DNA of 64,000 nucleotides from Sternotherus odoratus. Taxonomy: Eukaryota; Chordata; Testudines; Kinosternidae. Position 1 is the stretch's first letter. Each line of letters starts with the position of its first letter. Location of the stretch: contig JAVMKO010000003.1 of the NCBI GenBank assembly GCA_032164245.1, forward strand, positions 87,712,390 through 87,776,389. Reading direction: 5' to 3'. Of this stretch, positions 42,693-53,849 are shown piece by piece. The notes beneath the pieces are model-generated. The model was not told the origin of the DNA. It did no database searches and saw nothing but the letters and a program-made list of their open reading frames with translations. Made by a program: the position numbers and the translations under genes.

Positions 42693-43914
42693 TATGGTAA
42701 GAGAATATACTGTGCAGTCTTTGCTGGCTGCCAAGCCCCTACTGAATGAATTGCATGGTGCCCTTTATGGAAAAGTCCTAAATAACTGAATAAGGATTAT
42801 AAATTAATATGGTTCTATAGAAATTAAAAATCCATAGACAGGGTTTCTGTCTTGGGGTTTGTGGGTTGTTTTTGTTTGTTTACCTATTCAGTAGAAAGAA
42901 TGTCATTTTCTAGTTATTTATATAGGATGCTCCAAAAAACTACAGAAGGCTAACGTTTTCTATTAAATTTATCAGACCATTTCCATAGGTGGATGGTTAC
43001 CATCTTCAAAGCCCTTAAAAGTCTAGGACCCAGCTACCCTATGGTACCTCTCCCTTCTGATCTGCCAGGCAGTCTACCCAAACACTTTCCTAAGGGTGAC
43101 AATTGAGGGGGCTATGGGCAGGGCATTCTTGGTAGCAGGAACTTTCCTCTGGAATTCAGTACTGCCAAAAATACACCTAAACCTGACCCAGGCTACATTC
43201 AGGAAGTGATTTGAGCTGCACCTCTCTCTTCAGGCTTTTTGCTATCTTCTGGCTCTGGTATCTCTAGTATTGAGACCACTGGCAAGGTTTCCCCGTCTCT
43301 ACTCTTTAAAGCTGCAGTGTCACAAAGGGTTGTGCTCCTTATGCTTTGTAAGCCATATTACATGCATGCAGATATATTGTGATGCTAGTTATGGTAACTT
43401 ACTTGTACTGTACTATGGTGATAGGTGGTGGATAAATAAAATGAAATAATTTTTTAATAAAAATATTCACTCAAACAAAAGCTTTTCCTTATCACACATA
43501 TAAAAATTTTATTCTGCTTCCAAAACTAATAGGAACAGTGCAAAAATCCAGTGGTTTATTACTGGCTCACTACGGGAAAATACTTTGAATTTCCATTTAC
43601 TCAGCTTTTCGGTTAGTCAAACATGCATGTCATTTCTTCTGTGTCAACATGAGACACAAAATTCATCCAATCTGGCATTTGATACAATCTTAACTGGCAC
43701 TGCAGCTATTAAGAACCCATGTAGGTGCAATGAACCTAAAAAGCCATGAATGGATGCCAAGTTGTGGTTGACAAGAAATTCAGAAGTTTGTTTCAAATGC
43801 TTTTCAGGTGTAATTGAAAAAGAATGCTAAATAAACAAGAGAAAAGTCTCTAACATTAGAGCATTATGTCTGTAGATCTTTCAGTCCATTCTTTTTCAAC
43901 GGTTTCACATAGTC
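42693..43914. other. Intergenic, no recognised feature
   Basis: No gene found. 'acccagctaccctatggtac' and following at 43030-43420 may be a diverged repeat. Confidence 0.4.
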
Positions 43915-44130
43915 CAGTGGTCCTCAAACTTTTCAGGGTTGTGCCCCCCACCTTACTCCTTTCCGCACCCTCTGCCCTCAGGAGCTGGACTGCAGCTGCC
44001 AGGGGGTGAGGATTCAACCAGCAGAAAGGGGGTTGCAGCTGGGAGTGGGTCTAGGGCCGTTAATGGAGCTGCAGTCAGAAGTAAAGCCACGGCTGGGGGC
44101 TGAGGCCACGTGCGGAGCTGGATTTACACG
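43915..44130 (+). mobile_element. hAT-like fragment, left end
   Basis: Starts CAGTGGTCCTCAAACTTTTC, a hAT-type terminus. The body is GC-rich ('ggagctggactgcagctgcc'). The right terminus was not found, so the right limit is approximate. Confidence 0.5.
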
Positions 44131-45490
44131 TTTAAAAGTATTTGGCTCCTGAGTTCTTTTCAGGAGAATGTATTTCACACAGGAAGGTAAGATTTAAAAA
44201 CACAGCAGTTTGGTACATTTGACGGTCTCTGTTGGAACTAAAGAAACGAACTGAGAACCCTCTGGATGTTGGCATTCCCAGGAGCAGGACAAGTAAAGTG
44301 TTATGCGTCTTCTTTCTTCTCACCCTGAGGATAAATGGTATTCTTCAGTGGTGCACTAGTGCCACGAAGACCCAAACCGCGTGCACACAGTCATTGTGAC
44401 AGACTGCACTACTAGTCTGTGATTACAGTTCTTTTATAGCATCTGTGGTGGGAAAACATGGTATGATTCTCAGAAAGGCGGGAAACAGTGGTGTGGCCAG
44501 GGGACTGCCCAGGGGTGGGAAAAAATAGTTCAGTCCAGTTACATCCAGGCCAGGCTGATAGTTCACAGAGGGGTCACAAGGTGGAGTCACAAGATAACAG
44601 TTCAGACTCCATCTTGGATTTCTGCAATATGCTTAAAACTGATCATTGGGTCAGATACACATGTGTAAACCAATCAACCATAACACTTTATACCCAACCA
44701 AAAAGTACACAGTCAGGAAATAATCAGGATATTTCCCCTTGTTCTTGTATTATGAGAGAGGGTAAAGAGGAGTACAAGATTTACTTTCTCTATGGCATTC
44801 ATTATATTGTGTACTTTTATCATGTCCCTTCTCTAAACTAAAAAGTTTCATACTTTTCAATCTCTTTTCATAAGTAAATCATTCCATGTCTCTAATCATT
44901 TTCTACACCCACTTCAGCTATATATAGAGATGCACAGATTCCAAGGCCAGAAGGGTTCATTGTGCTCCTCTCATCTGACCTCCCATAAAACACAGGCCAC
45001 AGAACATCCCCAAAATGATAATGTTACCAGAATTGAACAAAATAGTCCAGGCATGGTCTTATCATTGATATATAATGGCATAACAATACTTTTCAGTATT
45101 ATTTCTCCTATTTTTAAATCTGTCCCTGCATCTTGATGGTTTGTTTTTTAGTGCTGCTGGATATTGAGTAGATATTTTCATTGAGCTGTTCACAGCAATG
45201 CCCAGGTCTTTTGCCTCAGTGGCTATACTTAAATATAGAGGAAGCAGTTCAGATTATTCTAATGTATATGGCCTTGCATTTGTCAGTGATGAAGTGTTTC
45301 TGCCATCAAGCTGACCATTCAGATTGCTTTTTTAGTTCCCTGTGAAATTTCACACAGTCTTCTTTAGTTTTAACTAATTTAAATGATTTTATTTTCCACA
45401 AATTATGCCATCTCACTGTTCATTCCATTTACTAGAACATTAATTAGTAACAATAATACAGCATTGCAGCAAATCTATTGAGGAGGTAAT
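44131..45490. other. Intergenic, no gene
   Basis: 44920-45000 ('aggccagaagggttcattgt', 'tctgacctcccataaaacac') resembles a short antisense CR1 3' end. 45130-45400 may continue antisense CR1 3' sequence ('tttgcctcagtggctatact'). No frame is supported. Confidence 0.4.
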
Positions 45491-45615
45491 AGGGTGACCA
45501 GACAGCAAATGTGAAAAATAGGGGGGATGGGGGGGGGGGCAATAGGAGCCTATATAAGAAAAAGACCCACATTTCGGACCTGTCCCTATAAAATCGGGAC
45601 ATCTGGTCAGGCTAG
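45491..45615 (+). mobile_element. Short MITE with 'agggtgaccaga' termini
   Basis: Starts 'agggtgaccagacagcaa' and ends 'cgggacatctggtcaggct'. The body 'cctatataagaaaaagaccc' plus a G run is typical of a common sauropsid MITE. Inverted termini CTGGTCA/TGACCAG are visible. Confidence 0.65.
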
Positions 45616-45899
45616 GAGCTAATACAAATTGCATAGATCAGGAGAGAGACAAAAGCCCAGGAGGATCCTCAGTCCTGACCCATCTAATCTTCCATATCGT
45701 CTCTGTAAGGATAAGGCCTTTGCAGCCATGTAAGGCCTAAAGCCTAAGGCCTTTGTCTGCAGCCAGATTAAAAGAGCAGTGAGCAGCAGCCATTAACTGA
45801 GAAGCAGGAAGTCACATCCTCACATTCCATCTAAATTACATTAAAACAATGTAATAGGCTGTTAAGGAGACCCTGTCCTAATAGTACCCACTGTCACCA

Positions 45900-46745
45900 G
45901 ATAAAGAAACAGATCTTAAGGTGGTTAATAAAACTTAGTTTGAAAACTTAGATTCTGTCTGGCAAGAAATCACTTATCAATAGTAGTGGTTGTGAAATCC
46001 TCATTTCTTTATTGTCTTGTCATTATGGTCCCCACTTCCCTATTGTTTATCTGTATGGTCTCTGTCTTGTTCTTAAATTGTTTTTGTCTGTTACATAATT
46101 AATTTTGCTAGATGTAAATTAATTAAGATGATGAATTAGAATTGTTTAGAGAATTTTGTTACACAGTGTTAGGATTGGCTTGATAGATTTCAGTATGATG
46201 ATTGGTTAAGGTACAGCTAAGCAGGACTCAAATTTCACTATATAAACTGGGATCCAAAAGGAAGTTCTTTAGGATCCAACTCCAGGACACAGCCCCAGAG
46301 ATCAGAGCTGCCAAACCTAAACACTCTGCCAATAACACCGCGCAGAGTCCCCCAGATGGACCTGATCCTGACTGGCCACCAAAAAAAGTTCATCTATCTT
46401 ATTGGGAGTGGTGAGCACTGTATATGTAGCATGTGCAGTCTGGTTTTGGTAACTGTTAATAACTAGAGGTTATGTAGTATATTACTGTGTAAGGCTCTTT
46501 CATTGGTAAAAGGTCCCGCAAACCAGTAGAAGTATTATACACCTGGAGCCCTATGTACTGGGAGAGGGTGTGGGTACTTAAATTGACCAGGTTAGTTACC
46601 CATACAGTAGGGCTCAGGGTGTAAGAGTAGGTGCTTTTCACCTGGAGCCCTACAAATTGGGAAAAAGTGGGGGTGTCTAAATTCACTGGGTTACTCCTGA
46701 ACCCCTACGGACTGGGGAAAGGTGGGGTGCCATAATGTGTGCAGG
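45900..46745 (+). mobile_element. Probable LTR of an endogenous retroelement
   Basis: Promoter-like 'cactatataaactgggatcc' (46239-46258) follows an AT-rich U3-like stretch with 'gattggttaag'. Downstream is a short tandem structure in which 'cacctggagccctatgtact' and 'cacctggagccctacaaatt' recur about every 95 bases. No paired LTR, primer site or viral gene is seen, so it may be a solo LTR. The 70-codon frame at 46202 is not convincing. Limits are approximate. Confidence 0.45.
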
Positions 46746-48957
46746 TAATAGTTTCCAGCAATGATGTTGCAGGCAGCAAATGTTTCTGGATGAGCATTTC
46801 ATTCCTCTCTCTGTCAACTGGCCTGTCACACAGTGCAGTGTTAACTGCAGTTTTTCTGGAATAGTCTACGGGTTTACTTAATTCTCAATCAATGTCTTAT
46901 GTTTTACCAGACTGAATATATCTTTGATTACTCATGCAGTTACATAAACAAGCAATTTTGTTTCTAGATGTTTGCTATATTGGTTTTTATTTTCTAACTT
47001 GTTAAATTTATTTTCTTCAGTCCAGTGTAAAGTAGAAAGCTGTGTCCCTGAAATCTTGTGATGTAGTCAGCCTTGTGAAGGAACACTATGTTTGAAGAGG
47101 GAAAGCAAGAAAGTATCTAATCCTCTGATCCTGCAGATAGCCTTAAATGGATGCTGGGATCCAGACCTAACTGATCAATACTACCAAAGAGATGGATCCA
47201 GATGGATGTGAAAGAGAAGGAAGAGGAGGAACAAATCTTGTACTAAAAAATGTAGGGTTTTCTTTTATGGATGCTTATTATCATTTATTGAATGCTTTTA
47301 AAATGTACACTTTGCTTTACATGCAATAAACTTATGGTCCCTCCCACTCTGATTCACAAAAATATAATGGGTGAAATCCTGGCCCCTTTGAAGTCTTTGT
47401 AAGTTTTTTCGTTGACCTCACTTGGACCAGGATTTCACCCAATAAAAAGGATACCCTACCGGGGTTCTCAAACTTCAGTGCACTGTGATCCCTTCTGACA
47501 ATAAAAATTACTACAGGACCCCAGGAACGGGAGCCAAATCTGAGTATTGCCACCCCAGGCAGGGGGACTGAAGCGCTGGGGCTTCAGCCCTGGACCCCAG
47601 CAAGTCTAACATCAGCTCTGGTGACCCATTAAAACAGGGCTGCAACCCACTTTGGAGTCCCACCCCATAGTTTGAGAACTGCTGCAGAAAGATTTCATTA
47701 ATAGGGAGGGAGAGTAACATAGAAAGATTATACAAAAGCAGTAATTTTGGAGCGAGATTTAGAGGATAAAAGAAGAGGTCATACAATGTATGAAATTACT
47801 TCTTTAATATAAACTTTTAAAGAAATTTTAATTAAAATTATTTGTTTGTGAAATCAGAACAATGCCCCAACTACTTCATGTCAAATGGAAAGTAATTCTC
47901 TCCAAAAGTGAATTATATATAATGTTATAATGTTTGTGTGAGAGAGAGCTTTAACTAGGCCTTTGAACATCTCAGGAAAAATCTTCCTCAATAAATCAGT
48001 TTGTTTCTTTCACAGCTTGATTCTGGCTTCAAGTTGTTCTTATTGCACTTCATTCTTTCATCAGTTCCTTATCTGCAACTGTCACATGGTGCAAAAAGGG
48101 TTTTGAGAACTAGATATTGAGTAAATGTACCAATTTAAATAGGGTCAGCATTGGAACACATTACATAAGACTACTGATGCAACATATACACATTGTGCTG
48201 CCAGATAGGTGACTAGGACGGCCAAAGATCAAATTCTATAGCTTGTTCTCAAATTGAATGTGAGTAAGGGCTGCAGGATCTGGCCCAAATCTTTAAGTCT
48301 TTATTATTCGGTCAAAATTCCTGTTAACAATTTTTGTGTCTGTGAAATTGACTTGGCTTTCAGTTCTCTTGGTAAGTATGTGTGTCAAGGAATGAACAGC
48401 CAAGGGAAAGTGTTTAAATATTCAAATTAAGTCATAGCTTATATCTTCAAACCCTGCATGAAGAACTTCAGTCCAGACAGACTAAATCTAGCAATGTTAT
48501 AAGCAACTGAAAACAGGATTTTATAATGGGAAGTGTGTCAGGCAAACTTAATAATAGACAGCTCTGCCAGTCCCTCCTATAAACCTAGGCCAAATGGGGC
48601 TTGCACAGCAATTCTCTGTGCATGCTTGGATGGGAGATAATCCTTCTTTCCTTCTCCCCACCATGTCCATGGAAGGTGAGTGGAGTTGCTGTGCTTCTAG
48701 CTGAAGTAGCAACCCTGGCACTTGCTTCTCCCGTCTGAGGGGTTTTAAGTTAATCATTAGGTTCATGTAGTTGTGGAACGGTTGGCCATACCACCACGCC
48801 TCCTCCTTAGGCCCGCCTGCAAGCCTCCTTGCTTTTTGTTGGAGAGAGAGATAGAGAGCTCTTCTCTGAAGAATGCAGAGCCTCTGCAGTTTTCTCCCTT
48901 GCTGAGTTCTGCTGCCTTTAGGGCCCTCTGTGTCTGTGGAAAGCAGGAAGATCTATG
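46746..48957. other. Intergenic, with one hAT
   Basis: Holds the hAT at 47459-47684. 46980-47310 is AT-rich unique-looking sequence. No gene. Confidence 0.4.
47459..47684 (+). mobile_element. Short hAT MITE
   Basis: Left 'ccggggttctcaaacttcag' and right 'catagtttgagaactgctg' are inverted termini of the 'ggttctcaaact' hAT group. The body has 'ggggcttcagccctggaccc'. The target duplication has decayed. Confidence 0.65.
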
Positions 48958-48965
48958 ATCTAAAT

Positions 48966-49773
48966 CAGGGATGGCAAACCTTTTGGCCTGAGGGCCACAT
49001 CTGGCAATAGAAATTGGATGGCGGGACATGAATGCTCACAAAATTGGGGTTGGAGTGCAGGAGGGGGTGAGGGCTCTGGGGTGGAGCCAGAAATGAGGAG
49101 GTCAGACTGTGGGAGGGGGTTCCGGGCTGGAGCGGGAGAGCGAGGGGCCGGGAGGAGAGAGGTGAGGGCCCTGGCTGAACAATTTGGGGTGTAGGAGGAG
49201 GCTCTGTGCTGGGACTGTGGGGTTTAGAGGGCGGGAGGGAATCAGGGCTGAGGTAGGGGTTTGGAGTGGGGGGAGAGGATCAGGTATGCAGGCTCCAGGG
49301 GACGCTTACCTCAAATGGCTCCTGGAAGCAGCGGCATGTCCCTTCTCCAGCTCCTATGTGGAGGCATGGCCAGGCAGCTCTGCATGCTGCCCCATCTGCA
49401 GGTATCACCCCTGCAGCTCCCATTGGAGCGCCAGAAGAGGCCATTGGAGCATGTAGGAGCCAGAGCAGGGGCATGCTGATGTTTCCAGGAGCCATGTGGA
49501 GTCCCCTGCCTGACCCTGCTCCCTAGCTGGAGTGTCCGAGGGGGGGGCCATGCCACAGCTTCCAGCAGCCGCATGCAGCAACCCCCCCAACTCTGCTCCC
49601 CAGCTTGAGTGCCAGAGTGGGGCCATGCAGCTGCTTCCGGGAGCCATGTGGCGCAGCCCTAGCCCTGCTCCCTGGCCACAGTGTTGGAGTGGGGTGAGCC
49701 CCAGACTCCACTCTCAGCAGGAGTTGGAGGGCCGGCTTAAAACAGTCTGCAGGCCATAGTTTGCCTACCCCTC
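48966..49773 (+). mobile_element. hAT element with degenerate GC-rich tandem body
   Basis: Left 'cagggatggcaaaccttttg' and right 'ccatagtttgcctacccctc' are inverted hAT termini. The interior repeats units of 'ggagccatgtggagtcccct' type. The flanking octamers (ATCTAAAT, ATGAATCT) no longer match, so the duplication is unclear. Many overlapping frames at 49184-49759 are by-products. Confidence 0.7.
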
Positions 49774-49781
49774 ATGAATCT

Positions 49782-50732
49782 CCAGTTCTGGGTTTATGTT
49801 TCACAAAACATAGTCATATAATTATATGTATTACATATAAAAACTGAGTGAGTTCATTCACTGAAGGGAAATGGGTGGGTTTTTGTTTTTAATTGTGGCC
49901 TCTTGTTCCCTTAGGGAGTAAAAGGTACAATGCTCAATACCTTTTCCTCACCTTTATCATTTGATGATTACCTGTTCTGTTCATTCCCTCTGGAGCATTG
50001 GTCACTGTCGGAAGATGGGATACTGTGCTAGATGGACCTTTGGTACCTGATCCAGTAGGGCCATTCTTATTTACCTCAAATCCTCTAGTGCTGCTGAAGA
50101 GAATGCTGTTTTTGTGACAGGAAAAGCAACAGCAAATAAGGAAAAAGCAAGCTTGCATCAAAGACTATCTAAGGGCAACAATCTCCAATGTGAATGAATT
50201 TTCACATAATACACCTGTACCCCGATATAACACAGTCCGATATAAGGCAAATTCTGATATAACGCAGTAAAGGAGCACTCCTCTATCTCAATATAATGCG
50301 GTTTCACCTATACCGTGGTATGATTTTTTGGCTCCCAAGGACAGCATTATATCGAGGTAGAGGTGTACATTCAAGAGTGTATTGCTGAAATAATACAGGT
50401 GGCTTAAAACTTTCCTATAATGCACGACAGTCATGAAGAAAGTACAGATGCTATTTCAATTACAGCGTGGGACCTACAGAGACTAAACCCAAGTTCTGTA
50501 TTTTTAAACTTCCAGATCTAGATGATAAGATCCAAAAGTCAGATGTAATGGAGTGAAAGATGCACATCAGTGAGTGTAGCTCAGCAAGTTTAAAATAACT
50601 CAAATATTTCATCTTCGCTGGGGAAATTTTACACTCCATCTAGTTTTAACAGTGTTAAGCTGAATGAGTTTTATAAACTGATTAGAATTTGGGGGAAGTT
50701 GTCTTCAATAAAGACCCAATTTAAGGAGGAGT
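49782..50732. other. Intergenic, with a Tigger MITE
   Basis: Contains a short copy of the repeat at 36475 (about 49960-50075, 'tctggagcattggtcactgt') and the Tigger MITE at 50210. The rest is AT-rich. Confidence 0.45.
50210..50367 (+). mobile_element. Tigger MITE ('tataacgcggt' type)
   Basis: CACCTGTACCCCGATATAAC at the left and 'atcgaggtagaggtg' at the right, flanked by TA at both ends (50210-50211, 50366-50367). The interior 'ctatctcaatataatgcggt' is typical of this group. No transposase. Confidence 0.8.
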
Positions 50733-51023
50733 ATGTTAGTACAACTCCTGTACGGCTATACCGCCCTGGACATGCCCAATCCCGACTGAGTACCTGGATG
50801 GGGGACCTCCAGGGAATACTAGGTGCTGTGTGTAGGCTAACACCTGGCAGTAGGTATAAAACTGCCTCCAACGACAGGTGGCGCGACGCATCGGTTGGAG
50901 TATACCCAGGTCGTATCACTGGTCCTGTCCGAGCTCCGAATGGAGGCGGATATGCTGACGGAAAGCGGACCCTGCCATAATGTGTGGGACTAACGCTCAG
51001 AAAAAAAAAATGTTAGTACAACT
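50733..51023 (+). mobile_element. 5S-rRNA-headed retrosequence with poly(A) and 14-bp target duplication
   Basis: A perfect 14-base duplication, ATGTTAGTACAACT, flanks the insert (50733-50746 and 51010-51023). The body (50747-51000) begins like 5S rRNA ('gtacggctataccgccctgg', 'acatgcccaatc') and then jumps to the 3' third of 5S, including the box C region 'cctggatgggggacctccag' and 'gaatactaggtgctgtg'. About 40 bases with box A are missing. A CpG-rich tail of about 165 bases that I do not recognise follows ('ggtggcgcgacgcatcggtt', ending 'gtgtgggactaacgctcag'), then about ten A. The structure is that of a SINE mobilised by a LINE. The 93-codon frame across it is accidental. Confidence 0.85.
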
Positions 51024-51210
51024 TCTCTTGAGTGGGTAGATTACACAAATAGACTCACACCTGAATTTGGCCCCAACTCTTTGGAGCACTGTCAATGCAA
51101 CACTTTTTCATCTTTATTTGATAAATGGTTACAAGTAATGGGGTTTTCAGTTTGTGTGCCCAGCAATTTTTCTACCATCATACTGTGTTTCTGTATCTAC
51201 CCTACCATTA

Positions 51211-51400
51211 GGCAGGAGGGATAGCTCAGTGGTTTGAGCATTAGCCTGCTAAACCCACAGTTCTGAGTTCAAGCCTTGAGGGGGCCATTTAGGGATCTGG
51301 GGGTTAAAAAAAAAACCTATCTGGACAGTACTTGGTCCTGCTAGTTAGGGGACTGGACTGGATGACCTTTCAAGGTCCTTGAATTCTGGGAAAATCTGGA
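51211..51400 (+). mobile_element. tRNA-derived SINE of turtle (Cryptodira) type
   Basis: The head is a degenerate tRNA with box A 'tagctcagtggtttgagca' and box B 'gagttcaagcc' (51265-51275). The body has 'gggggccatttagggatctg' and the tail has 'gactggactggatgaccttt'. This is the common pol III SINE of cryptodiran turtles. The intervening A run (51306-51316) is an expansion. It is not a working tRNA gene: the anticodon arm and acceptor stem do not fold. Confidence 0.82.
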
Positions 51401-51937
51401 TTATTCCATAGTGTCTCAGGCCCCTGTTCGGTAAGCACATGTCTATTGTTAAGTACCCAAGGTGTCCCATTGAAACCAATGTACTCACATTTAAATACCT
51501 TTCTGAATCAGGACCTCAGTAAGGGAAAAAGCAACTGGAGGACATGCATACTGACTGATTAGTATCAGGAACATGTGGGGCAATGCATGGCCTTTGTACT
51601 TCACACAGAGCAGTGAAGAAGGAGTAGCCAAACTGGTTATACAAATTTAGTTAGGGTGTTCAGTCCACAAAGCAAAAAAGCTGAACTTGTTACAGCATGA
51701 TGCTTTGTCTACCCCTAGGCCTCTGGCACAGCAAAATACGGTTAGCTCAACACAGTTACTATACTTACCACAAATAGAGTTTTAACCTTGTGTTCAAATG
51801 CAAGCCATATGTACAGCCAACCATGCCAACAACTGATTACAAGTTATAACATGAACAGGGCCCAGAATACTGTAGTCTGACTTTCTGCCACTTCTGCCAC
51901 TATGGATAGTAATTTCATGCTCTAATAAGAACATAAC
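51401..51937. other. Intergenic, no recognised feature
   Basis: No supported gene or repeat. 'ataagaacataac' just before 51938 may be the edge of another repeat. Confidence 0.4.
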
Positions 51938-53082
51938 AATAGGGCTCTATTATCGACCACCTGATCAGGACAGTGATAGGGATGACGAAATGCTAAGGGA
52001 GATTAGAGAGGCTGTCAAAATAAAGAACCCAATAATAGTGGGAGACTTCAATTATCCCAACATTGACTGGGTACATGTCACCTCAGGACGAAATGCAGAG
52101 ATGAAATTTCTTGATACTTTAAATGACTGCTTCTTGGAGCAGCTGGTACAGGAAACCACAAGGGGAGAGGCAACTCTAGATTTAGTCCTGAGTGGAGCGC
52201 AGGATCTGGTTCAAGAGGTAACTATAAAAGGACTGCTGCGAAATAGTGACCATAATATAATAACATTTAACATTCCTATGGTGGGAATAACACCTCAGAA
52301 GCCCAACACTGGGGCACTTAATTTCAAAAAGGGGAACTATGCAAGAATGAGGGGGTTAGTTAAACAGAAATTAAAAGGTAAAGTGACTAAAGTGAAATCC
52401 CTGCAAGCTGCATGGACTCTCTTCAAAGATACCATAATAAAGGCCCAACTCAAATGTATACCCCAAATTAAAAAACAACGCCAGAAAACTAAAAAAGAGC
52501 CACCGTGGCTTAACAGCCAAGTAAAAGAAGCAGTGAGAGAGAAAAAGGCATCGTTTAAAAAGTGGAAGTCTAATCCTAGTGAGGTAAATAGAAAGGAGCA
52601 TAAGCACTGCCAAATAAAGTGTAAGAATGTAATAAGAAAAGCTAAAATGGAGTTGGAAGAACAGCTAGCCAAAAACTCAAAAGGTAATAACAAAATGTTT
52701 TTTAAATATGTCAGAAGCAGGAAGCCTGCTAAACAGTCAGTGGGGCCCCTGGATGACAGAGATACAAAAGGAGCACTTAAAGATGACAGAGTCATTGCAG
52801 AGAAACTAAATGAATTCTTTGCTTCAGTCTTCACGGCTGAGGACGTTAGGGAGATTCCTAAACCTGAGCTGTCTTTTGTAGGTGACAAATCTGAGGTATT
52901 GTCACAAATTGAAGTATCAGTAGAGGAGGTTCTGGAACTCATTGATAAACTTAACTGTAACAAGTCACCGGGACCAGATGGCATTCACCCAAGAGTTCTG
53001 AAAGAACTCAAATGTGAAATTGCGGCACTATTAACGAGGGTTTGTAACCTATTCTTTAAATCGGCTACTGTGCCCAGTGACT
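51938..53082 (+). mobile_element. CR1-like LINE ORF2 fragment (endonuclease end to start of RT)
   Basis: An uninterrupted frame begins in the endonuclease (IIVGDFNYPNIDW, then RNSDHNIITF, with the catalytic SDH). It continues through a basic linker (PPWLNSQVKEAVREKKASFK; GNNKMFFKYVRSRKP; LNEFFASVFTAEDVREIP) and reaches the start of the reverse transcriptase (NKSPGPDGIHPRVLKEL...VPSD). It then stops abruptly, joined to a Tigger-like MITE. The 5' part of the endonuclease and all later RT motifs are missing. The open frame over more than 360 codons suggests a relatively young copy. Confidence 0.85.
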
Positions 53083-53421
53083 GCATCAGGGAGCCCGGCG
53101 GGAGCTGTCAAACCCCCCCCCCACCACCCGGCTCCCCGCAACGGGGAGCTGGGCGGAAACTGTCAACCCCCCCCCCCGCCCGGCTCCCCGCAGCGAGGAG
53201 CCGGGCGGGAACTGTCAACCCGGCCACCCGGCTCCCCTCTGCGGGGAGCCGGGCGGGAGCTGTCAGCCCGCCCGCCCGCAGCCGGGTTGACAGCTCCAGC
53301 CCGGCTCCCCGGGGCGGGAGCCGGCAGCCCCCGAATAACGGATTTCAGATGCATAGGAAATTTTGTCCGTTGCATCCGAAGTCCGTTAAATCGGGGTCCG
53401 TTAAATCGAGGGTTTACTGTA
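53083..53421 (+). mobile_element. Tigger/pogo-like MITE, left end missing
   Basis: The right end 'cgttaaatcgagggtttact' plus G and TA matches the copies at 19313 and 33900. The interior tandem units ('gagccgggcgggaactgtca') are the same family. The left terminus is replaced by the CR1 junction near 53083. Confidence 0.75.
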
Positions 53422-53849
53422 TGCTTGCACCAGCACTGATTGCCACTAGAGAGTGGCTTCTCCTCTTGGAGCTCAGTGCATGCCTGGGGCCCCAGGCTGA
53501 AGTATCCATCACCCTCTGATCCCCCGTCCTGAAGTATCCATCGCCCTCTGATCCCCCGTCCTGATCCTCCTCCCATCATTGCCCACCCAAATTTAAGGCC
53601 CATCCAAATGTCCCATCCTAGCTACACCACTGCTCTCAATATCCCATGCTCTGGTCTATTCCCCTCCCCCTATCCTCAGGAACTCCTGCTCTTCTACCCA
53701 GCCTGTAACTTAACCCTCCCCCCACTCACCCTGCTGCCCCTCTGCTCTGGTACTCCAGTCTCAATCATCTCCTCCCCTTTCGCTCCCCCACCTGCGCTAG
53801 CCCAGTGCAGGCTTAACGGAGCCACCGGAGTGAGGCTGGTGAGGTCTGA
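53422..53849. other. Intergenic, no gene
   Basis: C/T-rich sequence with a partial direct repeat ('gaagtatccatc' then 'ccctctgatcccccgtcctg' at about 53501 and 53532). No supported frame. Confidence 0.45.

Noticed and set aside
49184..49759. Cluster of overlapping 60-90 codon frames on both strands
   Set aside because: They come from degenerate GC-rich repeats inside a hAT element.
50747..50870. A functional 5S rRNA gene
   Set aside because: Box A and the centre of 5S are deleted, there is no T-run terminator after the 5S part, and the unit has poly(A) and target duplication, so it is a retrosequence.
51211..51285. A tRNA gene
   Set aside because: Boxes A and B are present, but the acceptor and anticodon stems do not pair, and the SINE body and tail follow.
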